The notes: generated by a model not told the origin, from the sequence alone. Shown: positions 18,629-27,880, numbered from the stretch's first letter. The stretch is DNA of 64,000 bases from T3Sed10-241 sp036796255 (GCA_036796255.1 DAIRDH010000012.1:1-64000); one strand, 5' to 3'. Numbers and translations are program-made.

Positions 18629-18829
18629 CCCTTTTGTCGCCATTTAGCGAAGGTCTATTTTCAGACGTGTGGGGGAATTCCCAGTAGGCTTTGTGTGTCA
18701 TGCCTGAATCAACATCGGTTTTTATTTTGAAAACCAATGGCTTGCACAAAAAACATAGTCCGACTTTCATCCATTTTGCGAAAAGCAAATGATTGAAAGA
18801 TTTTAGAGCGCGAATTGAAATAAAAATCA

Positions 18830-18837
18830 GATATTTG
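18830..18837 (+). promoter_or_regulatory. Probable -7 box for rpsP
   Basis: GATATTTG matches TAnnTTTG at seven of eight positions and leaves a 57-nt leader before the rpsP ATG at 18895. Confidence 0.35.
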
Positions 18838-18894
18838 CAGCCCAAATTAATAACCGGAGTTTTGTACTCCACTAACATTAATGCTTAGCATCAC

Positions 18895-19671
18895 ATGCCA
18901 GTAAAAATTAGACTTCAGCGCCACGGACGAAAAGGAAAAGCTTATTTCCACATTGTTGTGGCCGACGCTCGCTCACCACGAGATGGTAAATACATTGAGC
19001 GTCTTGGATTTTACAATCCAAACACCAACCCCGCCACCATCGATCTCGATGTAGACGGCGCAGTAAAATGGCTAGGTAATGGCGCGCAGCCTACCGACAC
19101 CGCACGTGCTATCCTCTCTTACAAGGGAGTATTGTACAAAAATCACCTCTTGAAGGGTGTTGTAAAAGGCGCCCTCAGTGCAGAGGACGTTGAAAGCCGC
19201 TTCAATGCCTGGATCGAAGAGAAACAAGGCAAGATTGAGCAGAAAAAACAAGGACTTTCTGATGCAGCTGTTAAAGCTGAGAAAGACCGTTTGGACGCTG
19301 AAATGGAAGTAAACAAAGCACGCGCCGCTGCTATTGCCGCTGCAAATGCTCCTGTTGAAGAAGTGGTTGAAGCAACGCCAAGCGACGAAACTCCAGAAGC
19401 TGAAGCGAGCACAGAAGACGCTCCCGTAGCAGAGCAAGCCGCGGCTGAAGAAGCTCCGGCTGTTGAAGAAGCTCCAAAAGCGGAAGAAGCCAAGGTAGAA
19501 GAGCCAAAAGCTGAAGAAGCAGAGGTAGAGGAACCAAAAGCGGAAGAAGCTATGGTTGAAGAGCCGAAAGCCGAAGAAGCTAAAGAGGAAACTCCTAAGG
19601 CTGAAGCTGCTCCTGAAGAGGTGAAAGCAGAAGAGACTGCCGGAGAATCTGAAGACGAAAAGACAAAGTAA
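18895..19671 (+). CDS. rpsP: 30S ribosomal protein S16 with long acidic C-terminal extension
   Basis: A 258-residue protein. Residues 1 to about 85 are ordinary S16 (VKIRLQRHGRKGKAYFHIVVADARSPRDG). Residues 95-150 are a charged helical extension, as in other Bacteroidota S16. Residues 150-258 are low-complexity Ala/Glu/Pro/Val sequence with five decapeptide repeats of the form PKAEEAKVEE at 194-243. S16 is usually 80-90 residues, so this copy is about three times longer. The extension probably projects from the 30S body; its role is unknown. A strong terminator follows before rimM. Confidence 0.95.
   Translation: MPVKIRLQRHGRKGKAYFHIVVADARSPRDGKYIERLGFYNPNTNPATIDLDVDGAVKWLGNGAQPTDTARAILSYKGVLYKNHLLKGVVKGALSAEDVESRFNAWIEEKQGKIEQKKQGLSDAAVKAEKDRLDAEMEVNKARAAAIAAANAPVEEVVEATPSDETPEAEASTEDAPVAEQAAAEEAPAVEEAPKAEEAKVEEPKAEEAEVEEPKAEEAMVEEPKAEEAKEETPKAEAAPEEVKAEETAGESEDEKTK
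19474..19623 (+). repeat. Five 30-bp coding repeats in the rpsP tail
   Basis: The units encode PKAEEAKVEE, PKAEEAEVEE, PKAEEAMVEE, PKAEEAKEET and PKAEAAPEEV. Synonymous codon differences between units show they are not very recent duplicates, but the tract could still change length by slippage. Confidence 0.8.
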
Positions 19672-19714
19672 GTCCCACTTGCCTGAGGGCAATAGTGACT
19701 GACGTGATATAACT

Positions 19715-19762
19715 AAAGCCCCTGACTCAGCCTTTAAAAGGCAAAAAGTTAGGGGCTTTTTT
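19715..19762 (+). terminator. Rho-independent terminator between rpsP and rimM
   Basis: AAAGCCCCT (19715-19723) pairs with AGGGGCTTT (19751-19759). A small inner hairpin GCCTT/AAGGC (19730-19742) sits in the loop, and six T in a row follow the G-rich arm. It lies only 18 nt before the rimM ATG, so rimM must depend on read-through or on an internal promoter. Confidence 0.8.
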
Positions 19763-19779
19763 GGCTAAAATATATTGAG

Positions 19780-20313
19780 ATGACCTTAAACAAAGACACT
19801 TGTTTCTACCTGGGCCACGTATCAAAAGTACGCGGATTCAAAGGAGAGCTCTTGCTGTTCTTTGACGTGGACGATCCTCAGGACTACCGAAAGCTGAAGA
19901 GCTTGTTGATCGATCTCAATGGACAGTTGAATCCATTCTTTGTGACTTCTCTGCATATTGATTCAAAAGGTTTTGCGATTACCACGCTCGAGGGAATTAA
20001 CACCCGCGAAGCTGCCACTGAACTTTCCGGAAAAGAGCTTTACCTCCCGCTGACTCAATTGCCTAAGCTGCCCGCCGACCAATATTACCTTCACGAGCTC
20101 AAAGGAATGCTTGTAGCAGATGTACAGCACGGCGAGCTGGGGCCAGTGGAAGCGGTTCTTGACTACAGCAACAATCCACTCATTCAAGTATTTCATAAAG
20201 GTTTTGAGGTTTTAATCCCCTTACAAGACACCTTTGTAACGCGCGTAGACAAAGCTGCAAAACGCATTGAGGTACAGGTGCCCCAAGAGTTACTCGAAAT
20301 GAACAAAATTTGA
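19780..20313 (+). CDS. rimM: Ribosome maturation factor RimM
   Basis: A 177-residue protein that helps assemble the 30S head near S19. The N-terminal RimM barrel has FYLGHVSKVRGFKGELLLFFD (split around residues 9-29), and the PRC-barrel-like C-terminal half has YYLHELKGMLVAD and the NNPLIQVF-FEVLIPLQDTFV pattern ending the domain. Adjacency to rpsP is the common bacterial order. Its stop codon overlaps the TTG start of the next gene by 4 nt, suggesting translational coupling. Confidence 0.95.
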   Translation: MTLNKDTCFYLGHVSKVRGFKGELLLFFDVDDPQDYRKLKSLLIDLNGQLNPFFVTSLHIDSKGFAITTLEGINTREAATELSGKELYLPLTQLPKLPADQYYLHELKGMLVADVQHGELGPVEAVLDYSNNPLIQVFHKGFEVLIPLQDTFVTRVDKAAKRIEVQVPQELLEMNKI

Positions 20314-21017
20314 GTCGACCGTTTCATTTTAAGCAATTTAGTATCCACCAATCCCGCGCTCCCATGAAAGTGGGTACCGACGGCGCCCTCCTCGGGGCAT
20401 GGGTAGATTGCGAAAAGTGCAGCAACATACTCGATATTGGCACTGGCACCGGAATGATCGCCTTGATGCTGGCCCAGCGCAATCCCAATGCCACCATCAC
20501 CGCGATTGAACCCAATGCTGAAGCTTTTGCTGACGCAAAAGACAACATTGCCAACAGCCCATTTTCAGGTCGCATCCAGCTGGTGAATTGCAGCCTTGCC
20601 AATTTTGAATCAGATGAAAAGTTTGACTTGATCGTCTGCAATCCGCCGTTCTTTCAGGCCGATCTACACGCCCCGGACGCAGGAAGGAACATGGCGCGCC
20701 ACGCGATTGACCTGACACCAAAAGCGCTCATGGCTTGTTCGAAATGGCTCAGAAACGGCGGAAATATTTCTGGTATTTATCCGGTTTCAATCTATGAATC
20801 TGTAAAAGCTCTCGCCGAGTTGAATGGTCTGCATTTGTCCCGACAGTGCGAAGTGAAGCCAAATCCGGAAAAGGCCATGCACCGCATCTTGTTTTCATTT
20901 GCAAATATCGCGCCTCGAAATATAATCCATGAATTCCTTACAATTGAAGTTGATGGCCGTCATGAATATAGCCAGGATTTCAAAGCATTGCTTAATGATT
21001 TTTACTTGAACCTTTAG
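20310..21017 (+). CDS. trmN6: tRNA1(Val) (adenine(37)-N6)-methyltransferase, TrmN6/YfiC-like
   Basis: A 235-residue SAM-dependent methyltransferase. The N-terminus RPFHFKQFSIHQ followed by APMKVGTDGALLGAW is the TrmN6 signature; motif I is ILDIGTGTGMIAL and the adenine-N6 catalytic motif is CNPPFF (NPPF, about 109-114). The start is TTG at 20310 inside the rimM stop (ATTTGA), chosen because the family begins right before RPFHFKQF and no ATG exists there. The product is predicted to make m6A37 in tRNA-Val. Confidence 0.9.
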   Translation: MSRPFHFKQFSIHQSRAPMKVGTDGALLGAWVDCEKCSNILDIGTGTGMIALMLAQRNPNATITAIEPNAEAFADAKDNIANSPFSGRIQLVNCSLANFESDEKFDLIVCNPPFFQADLHAPDAGRNMARHAIDLTPKALMACSKWLRNGGNISGIYPVSIYESVKALAELNGLHLSRQCEVKPNPEKAMHRILFSFANIAPRNIIHEFLTIEVDGRHEYSQDFKALLNDFYLNL

Positions 21018-21158
21018 GCCAATGCCTTCGTTTTAACTTATACGGATAAAGGACGACCCGAAAAAAAGATTAAGTCACTGTATTTTAAGATGTTCTTTTT
21101 TTCATCCAAGTTCACAATTAATTATTTTATCTTGCGCCATATTTTGCGGTAGACAAAA

Positions 21159-21938
21159 ATGAAAATCAGTTTTAGAAACCATTCTTTTTTCTGGGCCCTG
21201 ATAGTGGTGCCTCTTCTTATTTCATGTGACGATGAAATACCTGAGCCAGTTCCTTCAGCAGGTATCGAAGGAAGGGTTTGGGCACAAAATGAATTTGGAC
21301 AGCCTCTTCATGACCAGCGCTCTGGGGTGAATGTTTTTTTGGAAACAGGATTTAGAAATTTTACTGTAGCGGGCGACCAAGTAGGCCGTTATCGACTCCC
21401 TGGAGCTCCAGTAGGCACGTATACAGCCACTTACAGCAAGTCAGGTTTTGGAACCATCATTGTATCGGGCTTGCGGCTCAATACTGCCAACCCTGCATAT
21501 GAGGTGCTCAATGGCTACCATCAATTTCCTTCTGTTACGCTCACCCAACTTCCCACCACTGATTTCAGCAATGTGAATGTAAGCCTTCAAGGAGGCGGTA
21601 CCCAAGGACCTTTGACATTGACCGTAACTGGAACCATGGCCCCCGCACCTCCACCTACAGGCCAATCAAAGGGCTACAGATTATTTGTAGCCAGTGGAAG
21701 TACTGTTTCTAATTCAGATTATGACTTTCAGGAACATTATACCTCCAATACTGCTCAATTTACAGTTGAATTGGGATCAGAACTCTTTAGTCAGATACCG
21801 AATACTTCTGGCTCGGTAATTTCCGTAAGGCTTTATGGAGATTCCAATTTTGACGAAAGTTATGACGACGCAGGCTTGTTGGTATTCCCCAACCTGAGTC
21901 TCACGCCCAGTGAGTCCGTATCAGTCGTGCTCCCCTAA
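21159..21938 (+). CDS. Lipoprotein with carboxypeptidase-regulatory-like domain
   Basis: A 259-residue protein. The signal ends in lipobox LLISC (Cys23), followed by DDEIPEP; an acidic run right after the lipid Cys resembles the export signal of surface lipoproteins described for Bacteroidota, so it may face outward. Residues 35-115 look like a CarboxypepD_reg beta-sandwich (GIEGRVWAQNEFGQPL ... GRYRLPGAPVGTYTATYSKSGFG). The C-terminal 130 residues are beta-rich and unrecognised. No enzyme motif was seen. It is convergent with the saccharopine dehydrogenase family gene; a weak hairpin lies between. Confidence 0.75.
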   Translation: MKISFRNHSFFWALIVVPLLISCDDEIPEPVPSAGIEGRVWAQNEFGQPLHDQRSGVNVFLETGFRNFTVAGDQVGRYRLPGAPVGTYTATYSKSGFGTIIVSGLRLNTANPAYEVLNGYHQFPSVTLTQLPTTDFSNVNVSLQGGGTQGPLTLTVTGTMAPAPPPTGQSKGYRLFVASGSTVSNSDYDFQEHYTSNTAQFTVELGSELFSQIPNTSGSVISVRLYGDSNFDESYDDAGLLVFPNLSLTPSESVSVVLP

Positions 21939-21963
21939 TAATATACTTTAAACGAATTTTTCG

Positions 21964-21984
21964 AAACCCATTATTGATGGGTTT
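21964..21984. terminator. Weak hairpin between convergent genes
   Basis: AAACCCAT (21964-21971) pairs with ATGGGTTT (21977-21984) across a 5-nt loop. The T tract is short, so activity is uncertain; it could serve either strand. Confidence 0.35.
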
Positions 21985-22019
21985 AGCGTCGTTGCTTTTA
22001 CCCAGCCTGGCAGTACACC

Positions 22020-23369
22020 TCAACTCTCAGAGACCTCTCTTTCCTTAAATTCAATTCCATAATCCTCAAGATCTTTTAGGAGAGGCAAATAGATATCGGG
22101 AGTGATTGGCAAATGAACTCCTGGTTTTGTAAACTTGCCTTCAAGAATGAGTTTTGCCGCCATTGCCACTGGCAATCCGACCGTTTTGGCCATTGCAGTG
22201 CGCGGGGATGGCTCACCAATGGACACCATGCTTGACTCCCATTGGCGCTCACGGGCTTCACCAGCTTCTTTGGTATGCACCTTGTGCCACATTACGATCA
22301 TGTCTTTATCATCGGGCTTGAGTGTCCACTTTTTTTCGAGGATGTGCTGGAGAATTTGGGCAGGGGTGGATGGCTTATCAAGGGTTATGGGTTCATCATC
22401 GAAAATGCCTATCCAATGCAGCTTCTCTATGAGATCGCTGTCTTGATCGAGCTTCATGTAATGCATGAGCTTCAATTCCACACTGTCGTCGGGGCTGTAG
22501 GCAAGAAAGCAATTGGTAAACTGTCGGTGGGTCATGTTGTCCCAGTCTTCCATGATATACGAATCGTCGGTCATGCCCAGCTGCACGAATATATTCCATG
22601 CCCGACAAAATCCAACCTTGCGCAGTGTACCGCGGTAAATTGTTGGCACGTCTTCAAGGCCGTATAATTCGCGGTAGTTAAGGGAGTCGCGGTTGGCATA
22701 GCCTTCGAACCGGCCATAACCCGGCACCTCAATGATTTCAGTACGGCGAAATAATTTCTGGTAAGGAATATATTTGAACCTGCCGTTGTGCTTGAATTTA
22801 ACTGCGCCACCTTGACCTGCAAGGACTACATTGCGTGGATTCCAAGTAAATTTATAATGCCAGGGATTGTCGTCACTCTCAGGTGCAATCAAACCGCCGG
22901 TAAAGCTCTCAAACCAGGTGATCTCCGCACCGCGCTCACGCATGTGATTGAGCAACCTCATGGCCGACATATGATCGATTCCAGGGTCTACACCGAGTTC
23001 ATTCATAAATATGAGGCCGGCTTTTTTAACATCCGATTCCATGGCCTTCATCTCCTTTGATATATAGCTTGGGGTAACCAGATGTTTTCCCAACCGAAGA
23101 CAGTCATTCGCAACGGGTGGATGCATAAATGCGGGCAGCATGCTGATCACCAAATCTGACTCCGAAATCGCTGCACTGCGCGCTTCGTCATGTGTAGCAT
23201 CGAGTTGAAACAGGCAAGCTCCTGCTTCCGGGCTGAGAATTTTGCGCGCGGCCTCCGGGTTTGCATCTGCAATGCGCAACTGCCAATCATGGCCAGAGGC
23301 ATGCTGCAGCAGGTAATCTATGAGGTAGATGGACGACCGCCCGGCTCCAATAATAAGTATTTTACGCAT
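22020..23369 (-). CDS. Saccharopine dehydrogenase family protein
   Basis: A 449-residue cytosolic oxidoreductase. The N-terminal Rossmann motif is ILIIGAGRSSIYLIDYL (4-20) and the middle and C-terminal parts show the saccharopine dehydrogenase C-terminal domain (MNELGVDPGIDHMSAM, about 121-136; WHKVHTKEAGE near 365). Relatives interconvert saccharopine with glutamate and aminoadipate semialdehyde in lysine breakdown, so a catabolic role is plausible; no aminoadipate gene is adjacent to confirm it. A near-exact -7 box (TACCTTCG, 23401-23408) gives a leader of about 31 nt. Confidence 0.88.
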   Translation of the reverse strand: MRKILIIGAGRSSIYLIDYLLQHASGHDWQLRIADANPEAARKILSPEAGACLFQLDATHDEARSAAISESDLVISMLPAFMHPPVANDCLRLGKHLVTPSYISKEMKAMESDVKKAGLIFMNELGVDPGIDHMSAMRLLNHMRERGAEITWFESFTGGLIAPESDDNPWHYKFTWNPRNVVLAGQGGAVKFKHNGRFKYIPYQKLFRRTEIIEVPGYGRFEGYANRDSLNYRELYGLEDVPTIYRGTLRKVGFCRAWNIFVQLGMTDDSYIMEDWDNMTHRQFTNCFLAYSPDDSVELKLMHYMKLDQDSDLIEKLHWIGIFDDEPITLDKPSTPAQILQHILEKKWTLKPDDKDMIVMWHKVHTKEAGEARERQWESSMVSIGEPSPRTAMAKTVGLPVAMAAKLILEGKFTKPGVHLPITPDIYLPLLKDLEDYGIEFKEREVSES

Positions 23370-23544
23370 TTATTAGATTTAGCACAGATAATTCAGTCAA
23401 CGAAGGTATAATTCCTAATTTCGGGCGTGGCCTTTGAAACTATTTTCTTTTTCAACAGTAGGTTTGAATAAGTAAAATAACTCACTTTGGCACAGCACTT
23501 GTTTAACACCTCAGCGAAAATTACTTTAGCCAACCCAAAACATC

Positions 23545-24483
23545 ATGAAAACAATTCAACTATTTACCGCCTTTTTTTGCAGTCTACTGAGCCTCATTTG
23601 TCTGGGCCAAGCAAGTTCAAATCTTGAAGTCTTTTCAGAAAATGGAGACCCCTTCTTTCTGGTAATAAACGGGGTGCCGCAAAATGATCAAGCCATGGCC
23701 AATGTAAGGGCTGAAGGCTTAACCGGTGAATTTCACAAAATTCTGGTACGTTTCTCAGATGCATCACTGGGAACAGCAACCCAAAACTTTGCGCTTGAAC
23801 CTGGAATGGAGCAAAGAGCGATCGTGGTACTCAAGAAGAAGGGAGGCTTCGCCATACGACCTTTTGGAGAACCTACTGCACTGAGGGAAGTTGCGCCATC
23901 TGCGCCTTCCAGATCTGAGGTCATTGTCGATGCCCCGGTTGAGCATGTATCTACAAGAGTGACACCCTCTACAGAAATAACGCAGAGCGCTCAGCCAACC
24001 AGGTCAACAGGTGAGCGGGTCAACATTGAAATGGGTGCCGGAGAGCAGCGCATCGGAATCAATATTGACATCACCCACGACAGTGATTTCGACATGACCG
24101 GAAGCACTACCACCAAAGCCACACAGGAGATTGATTACAGCACTGAAATGACACCTGCGCCCCCCGCAGCAAAAGAAAAGGTAGCAGTGGCCTGCACGCC
24201 AATGGCTTCACAAAGTTTCGCTGGAGCAAAAAAGAGCATCTCTTCAAAATCTTTTGCTGACGACAAAATGACCACCGCTCGACAAGTATTGAAAAGCAAC
24301 TGCTTGAGCAGTTCTCAAATTGTGGAAGTCATTGAACTATTTAGCTTTGAAGATGATAAGCTCTCATTTGCCAAAGCGGCCTATGACCGGTGCAGTGACC
24401 CGGAAAACTACTGGAAAGTAAATGACGCATTTACCTTTAGCGATTCAATAGAACAACTCGATGAATATTTGCAAGGCAAATAA
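23545..24483 (+). CDS. Secreted protein with C-terminal DUF4476 domain
   Basis: A 312-residue protein and first gene of a four-gene envelope operon. The signal peptide (1-22) ends SLICLGQ. Residues 25-110 look like a small beta domain (LEVFSENGDPFFLVINGVPQN), followed by a Ser/Thr/Pro-rich linker (115-230) and the DUF4476 helical domain (about 240-310: TTARQVLKSNCLSSSQIVEVIELFS split here, then DKLSFAKAAYDRCSDPENYW). DUF4476 has no known activity. TACTTTAG at 23522-23529 is a one-mismatch -7 box. The stop codon lies 23 nt inside the next gene. Confidence 0.8.
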   Translation: MKTIQLFTAFFCSLLSLICLGQASSNLEVFSENGDPFFLVINGVPQNDQAMANVRAEGLTGEFHKILVRFSDASLGTATQNFALEPGMEQRAIVVLKKKGGFAIRPFGEPTALREVAPSAPSRSEVIVDAPVEHVSTRVTPSTEITQSAQPTRSTGERVNIEMGAGEQRIGINIDITHDSDFDMTGSTTTKATQEIDYSTEMTPAPPAAKEKVAVACTPMASQSFAGAKKSISSKSFADDKMTTARQVLKSNCLSSSQIVEVIELFSFEDDKLSFAKAAYDRCSDPENYWKVNDAFTFSDSIEQLDEYLQGK

Positions 24484-25864
24484 CCGTAAACCAGCAATTT
24501 GGCTGAGGTGCTTGCCTCTGCTCTTTTTGGCTGCCACAGTGCTTGCTGGCTGCACAGGAAGTAAAGGCCTGGCCAAACGCGCTATGCAGCTGGAAGATGC
24601 CGGAATGTATACCGACGCCGCCAACTTTTATTTCAATGCGCTGATGCGCAACAACAACAATGTAGAAGCCCGCATTGGATTGACCAATACTTCACGAAAA
24701 GTACTCAATGATAAGCTCGACACATTTTCACGGCACAAGGCGATGGATGAGCACAGAGATGCACTCAACGCCTACCAGGATGCCATAGGCTACCGGGAGC
24801 GTGTGGCGCGCCTGGGTATAAGCCATGACATTGCAGGACATTATGAGGAAGATTTCGCGTATTCAAAATCAATCGTTCTTAAGGAATTGTACGATCAAGG
24901 AACTGCGCTAATGGCGGAGAAACGTTTTGACGAAGCCAAGGCCGTGTTTCTGCAGATCACCAAAATAGAGCCCGGATATGAAGACGTTATGGCCCTTAAA
25001 GGGATTGCCAAAAATGAGCCGCTTTACCAGAGTGCACTGGTTCATTTCGACAACCGGGATTTTCGGAAAGCATATTATGAACTGGACAAGATTTATCAAA
25101 ATGACAGGTCATATAGGGACGTGGCCGTATTGCGTGAAGAGTGTTTAAACCTGGGTAAATATCCTGTTGCTCTTGCTCCTTTTGAAAATGCTTCCGGGGC
25201 ACGTGATATTGAGAAACGGGTCTATGCTTTTTTTGTCACGTCGCTGGCTCAAATTGAAGATCCCTTTTTGCGTATTGTTGAGCGCGACAATATGGATGCT
25301 ATTTTGAACGAACAACGCCTAAGCCTGAGTGGTATCATAGATGAGCGCACTGCAACACAAGTTGGAAATTTGCTCGGGGCAAAGGCATTGATCAATGCCA
25401 CAGTACTGAGCTATTCCAGTACACCAGGTCGGGTGCAACGCACGGCAAAAGATGGTTTTGAATCATACACTGTGCGGCTGTTTAACAATGAGGCTCAGCA
25501 ACATTACAATGAAGTGAGGTACAAGCCTGTGAAATACAACGAATACTTCAATCGAAATGAAGTGCGCATGTCTGTGCAATACACCGCTATATCACTCGAA
25601 TCGGGCGAAGTGCTGTTTTCGCGTATCGTGGATCGTACGGAAGAGGATCAAATGTATTATGCAGCTTATGACGGCGAGGTAAATAACCTGCTACCCGCTG
25701 GGCCAAATGGCGTTTTGACTTCCAACCGTGACCGCAGCCGGCTTCAAAATTTAATCAGGGCTCCCCGAACTTTGCGCAGCATTGACGAACTCAACAATGC
25801 AGCATATACCGCCACCGCTAAAAACCTACAGCAAGACCTCATCCAATTCATGCGAGAAAAATGA
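24461..25864 (+). CDS. TPR-containing lipoprotein with CsgG-like domain
   Basis: A 467-residue protein. The lipobox is LAGC (Cys31). Residues 35-235 are helical repeats of TPR type (AMQLEDAGMYTDAANFYFNAL; ALMAEKRFDEAKAVFLQI). Residues about 238-400 resemble CsgG/HfaB/FlgO (VALAPFENASGA ... IVERDNMDAILNEQRLSLSG ... GNLLGAKALINATVLSY), the fold of outer-membrane-associated ring or pore subunits. Start ATG 24461 overlaps the DUF4476 gene by 23 nt, and its own stop overlaps the next ATG by 4 nt, so the genes are tightly coupled. CsgG itself exports curli; no curli subunit gene is seen here. Confidence 0.8.
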   Translation: MNICKANNRKPAIWLRCLPLLFLAATVLAGCTGSKGLAKRAMQLEDAGMYTDAANFYFNALMRNNNNVEARIGLTNTSRKVLNDKLDTFSRHKAMDEHRDALNAYQDAIGYRERVARLGISHDIAGHYEEDFAYSKSIVLKELYDQGTALMAEKRFDEAKAVFLQITKIEPGYEDVMALKGIAKNEPLYQSALVHFDNRDFRKAYYELDKIYQNDRSYRDVAVLREECLNLGKYPVALAPFENASGARDIEKRVYAFFVTSLAQIEDPFLRIVERDNMDAILNEQRLSLSGIIDERTATQVGNLLGAKALINATVLSYSSTPGRVQRTAKDGFESYTVRLFNNEAQQHYNEVRYKPVKYNEYFNRNEVRMSVQYTAISLESGEVLFSRIVDRTEEDQMYYAAYDGEVNNLLPAGPNGVLTSNRDRSRLQNLIRAPRTLRSIDELNNAAYTATAKNLQQDLIQFMREK

Positions 25865-27228
25865 AATCAAATCTCTGGCTACTCTTCTTTTTTGCCCTGA
25901 GCGCCTGCACTCCTAAGCAAGAAGTAGCCGGAGAGGTTGCTCCTGCCCCGCCGCGATGGGTTGAGTCGAGGCCACTGTCGAGCATTTATTATATTGGTAT
26001 AGGTGTAGCCCAAAAAAGTCCGAACACCAATTTCCAAAGGGTATCCCGTGAGAATGCCCTGAGCGACCTCGCTTCTGAGATCAAAGTCAATGTAAACACC
26101 AACTCGCTACTTTATACCCTCGAACGGGAATACAAATTTGAACAGGAGTTTCGAGAAACCGTGACGGTAACTTCAAACCTTGATCTTGAGGATTTTGAAT
26201 TGGTAGAAGTTTGGGAAGATGACAACAGCTACTGGTCGTATTACCGACTCGACAAACAAACTTACAGCGACAAGCAACGTCTGCTAAAAGAATCAGCGCA
26301 AAATCTTGCCCTTGATTTTTATGCCAAGGGATTAAGTGCCCAGTCGAGCTACCAGTTTCGCGGCGCTGCCGATTCATACTTACGCGGATTGCAAGCCCTG
26401 GAAAGCTTTTGGGGTGAAAGCAATATTGTCGACTTTCAAGGGTCGGCAATACAACTCGACAATGTGCTGTATACGGCGCTTCGCGACTTGCTGAGCAATG
26501 CACGTTTGCAGCTGGAAGAAGATATTGTACTGAGTTACCAAAACGGTTTCGATTTCACAGCCCAGGTGAGGGCAAGTGACGGGCGCAATGACATTGCGCT
26601 CGAAGACGTACCCCTTCAATATGAATACTTTGGGATTTATGGCCGCGTGCGAGGTAAAGCCACAAGCAATGCAGACGGTCGCGCGGAGATTCGGGTAAAT
26701 CAAGCCGAACGAGAGCGCAACAATAACCTGCTTATCACGTCGGTAGATACTGACTTCATTTTTGAACCCTTTCAGAGCGATCGGTTTATGCGCAGGCTCA
26801 CAGAGTCAATGCGCAGCAATAGCTTGCAAAGTCTTATTAAGTATGTTCCCCCATCCATGTACTTTGATGCGGCTGAAAAGAATCTTGGTGAGAATATTGG
26901 GACCACTCCCCTCACTGCATCCATTAAAACTTCGTTGGGTCGCCGTGGTGTGCGCTTTACAAATAATCCTCAGGAAGCTGACCTCACCGTTACTTTGCGC
27001 GCCGATACCCGCCAGGGAGGATCCGATCAGGGATTTTTCACGAGCTTTATGGATCTTGACATCGCAATTCGAAACAATACTACCGGAGAGCGGGTATACA
27101 GCGTAAGTCGCTCTGACCTGCGCGGTGTGGATCTCGACTTTGAACGCGCAGGAATGAAAGCTTACCAAAATGTAACGCGTAACATAGAGTCGGAGCTTAT
27201 GAGAAAATTGGTAAACGATTTATTTTAA
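25861..27228 (+). CDS. LPP20-family lipoprotein with C-terminal FlgT/CsgG-like region
   Basis: A 455-residue protein. The lipobox is LSAC (Cys16). Residues about 30-150 match the LPP20 fold (PPRWVESRPLSSIYYIGIGVA ... ENALSDLASEIKVNV), the family of Helicobacter LPP20 and vibrio FlgP. The middle is beta-rich with a TPR-like stretch. The last 120 residues (ADLTVTLRADTRQGG ... RNNTTGERVYS ... KAYQNVTRNIESELM) resemble the ligand-like ends of CsgG/FlgT proteins. In vibrios FlgO, FlgP and FlgT build the flagellar H/T ring; the combination here suggests a ring-like outer-membrane complex, but this is inference. Confidence 0.72.
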   Translation: MKSNLWLLFFFALSACTPKQEVAGEVAPAPPRWVESRPLSSIYYIGIGVAQKSPNTNFQRVSRENALSDLASEIKVNVNTNSLLYTLEREYKFEQEFRETVTVTSNLDLEDFELVEVWEDDNSYWSYYRLDKQTYSDKQRLLKESAQNLALDFYAKGLSAQSSYQFRGAADSYLRGLQALESFWGESNIVDFQGSAIQLDNVLYTALRDLLSNARLQLEEDIVLSYQNGFDFTAQVRASDGRNDIALEDVPLQYEYFGIYGRVRGKATSNADGRAEIRVNQAERERNNNLLITSVDTDFIFEPFQSDRFMRRLTESMRSNSLQSLIKYVPPSMYFDAAEKNLGENIGTTPLTASIKTSLGRRGVRFTNNPQEADLTVTLRADTRQGGSDQGFFTSFMDLDIAIRNNTTGERVYSVSRSDLRGVDLDFERAGMKAYQNVTRNIESELMRKLVNDLF

Positions 27229-27292
27229 AATGATTTGCAACTTTGGCACAATTTCTGAAATAACCCCTAAAAACAAACAAAAACCAGAACAC

Positions 27293-27880
27293 ATGAAAGC
27301 AAAAACCACACCTATCTTGGCACGCACAGGGATGATGCTCATGCTCGCAGCATTGATAGCCACAGGCTGCAAAAAGAACAAAGAAGTGCAAGCTCCCGAT
27401 GGAGAAGTTCTTATTACCGAGTATTGCGCGGGCCCAGAGTACTTCACCAACGATGAATTTTTCCGTTCTAACGGCCTTGGTGAAAGCATGGACCAGGCAA
27501 CAGCCCGTCGCAAGGCCATGAACGATGCGCGAGGCGCCCTGGCAAGCTCAATAAGCACAACCATCAAAGCCACGACCGACAATTACGTGAACAGCAGGGA
27601 ATTCAATAACAAAGAAGAAGTTCAAGAAAGATTTGAGGGTCTAACACGAGAAGTTGTAAATCAACAATTGAATGGTGTGAAAACCATTTGCCAAAAGGCA
27701 GTTAAAGTAACTGCCAATGGTAACTTCAAATATTATGTAGCATTGGAGCTAAGCGGCGAAGAGCTACTCGGCGCAATGAATGAGAGACTTTCAAAAGACG
27801 AGCGTTTGCGGATAGACTATGACTACGAGCAATTTAAGAAAACTTTTGAGCAGGAAATGCAAAATTTCAGCAACCAATAA
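27293..27880 (+). CDS. Small LPP20-like lipoprotein
   Basis: A 195-residue protein and last gene of the operon. The ATG at 27293 (KAKTTPILARTG) was chosen over a more upstream in-frame ATG because it gives a proper lipoprotein signal with lipobox IATGC (Cys25 region). The body is LPP20/FlgP-like: FRSNGLGESMDQATARRKAMNDARGAL (split around 60-86) is the GxA..A...A signature, followed by KYYVALELSGEELLGAM. It ends in a charged helix. Together with the preceding gene this gives two LPP20-type subunits beside one CsgG-like subunit. Confidence 0.75.
   Translation: MKAKTTPILARTGMMLMLAALIATGCKKNKEVQAPDGEVLITEYCAGPEYFTNDEFFRSNGLGESMDQATARRKAMNDARGALASSISTTIKATTDNYVNSREFNNKEEVQERFEGLTREVVNQQLNGVKTICQKAVKVTANGNFKYYVALELSGEELLGAMNERLSKDERLRIDYDYEQFKKTFEQEMQNFSNQ

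Noticed and set aside
19474..19623. CRISPR-like direct repeats in the rpsP tail
   Set aside because: Units are contiguous coding repeats without spacers and stay in frame.
19072..19692. 206-residue Phe/Leu/Ser-rich minus-strand frame in rpsP
   Set aside because: It results from the Ala/Glu codon repeats of the S16 tail read backwards.
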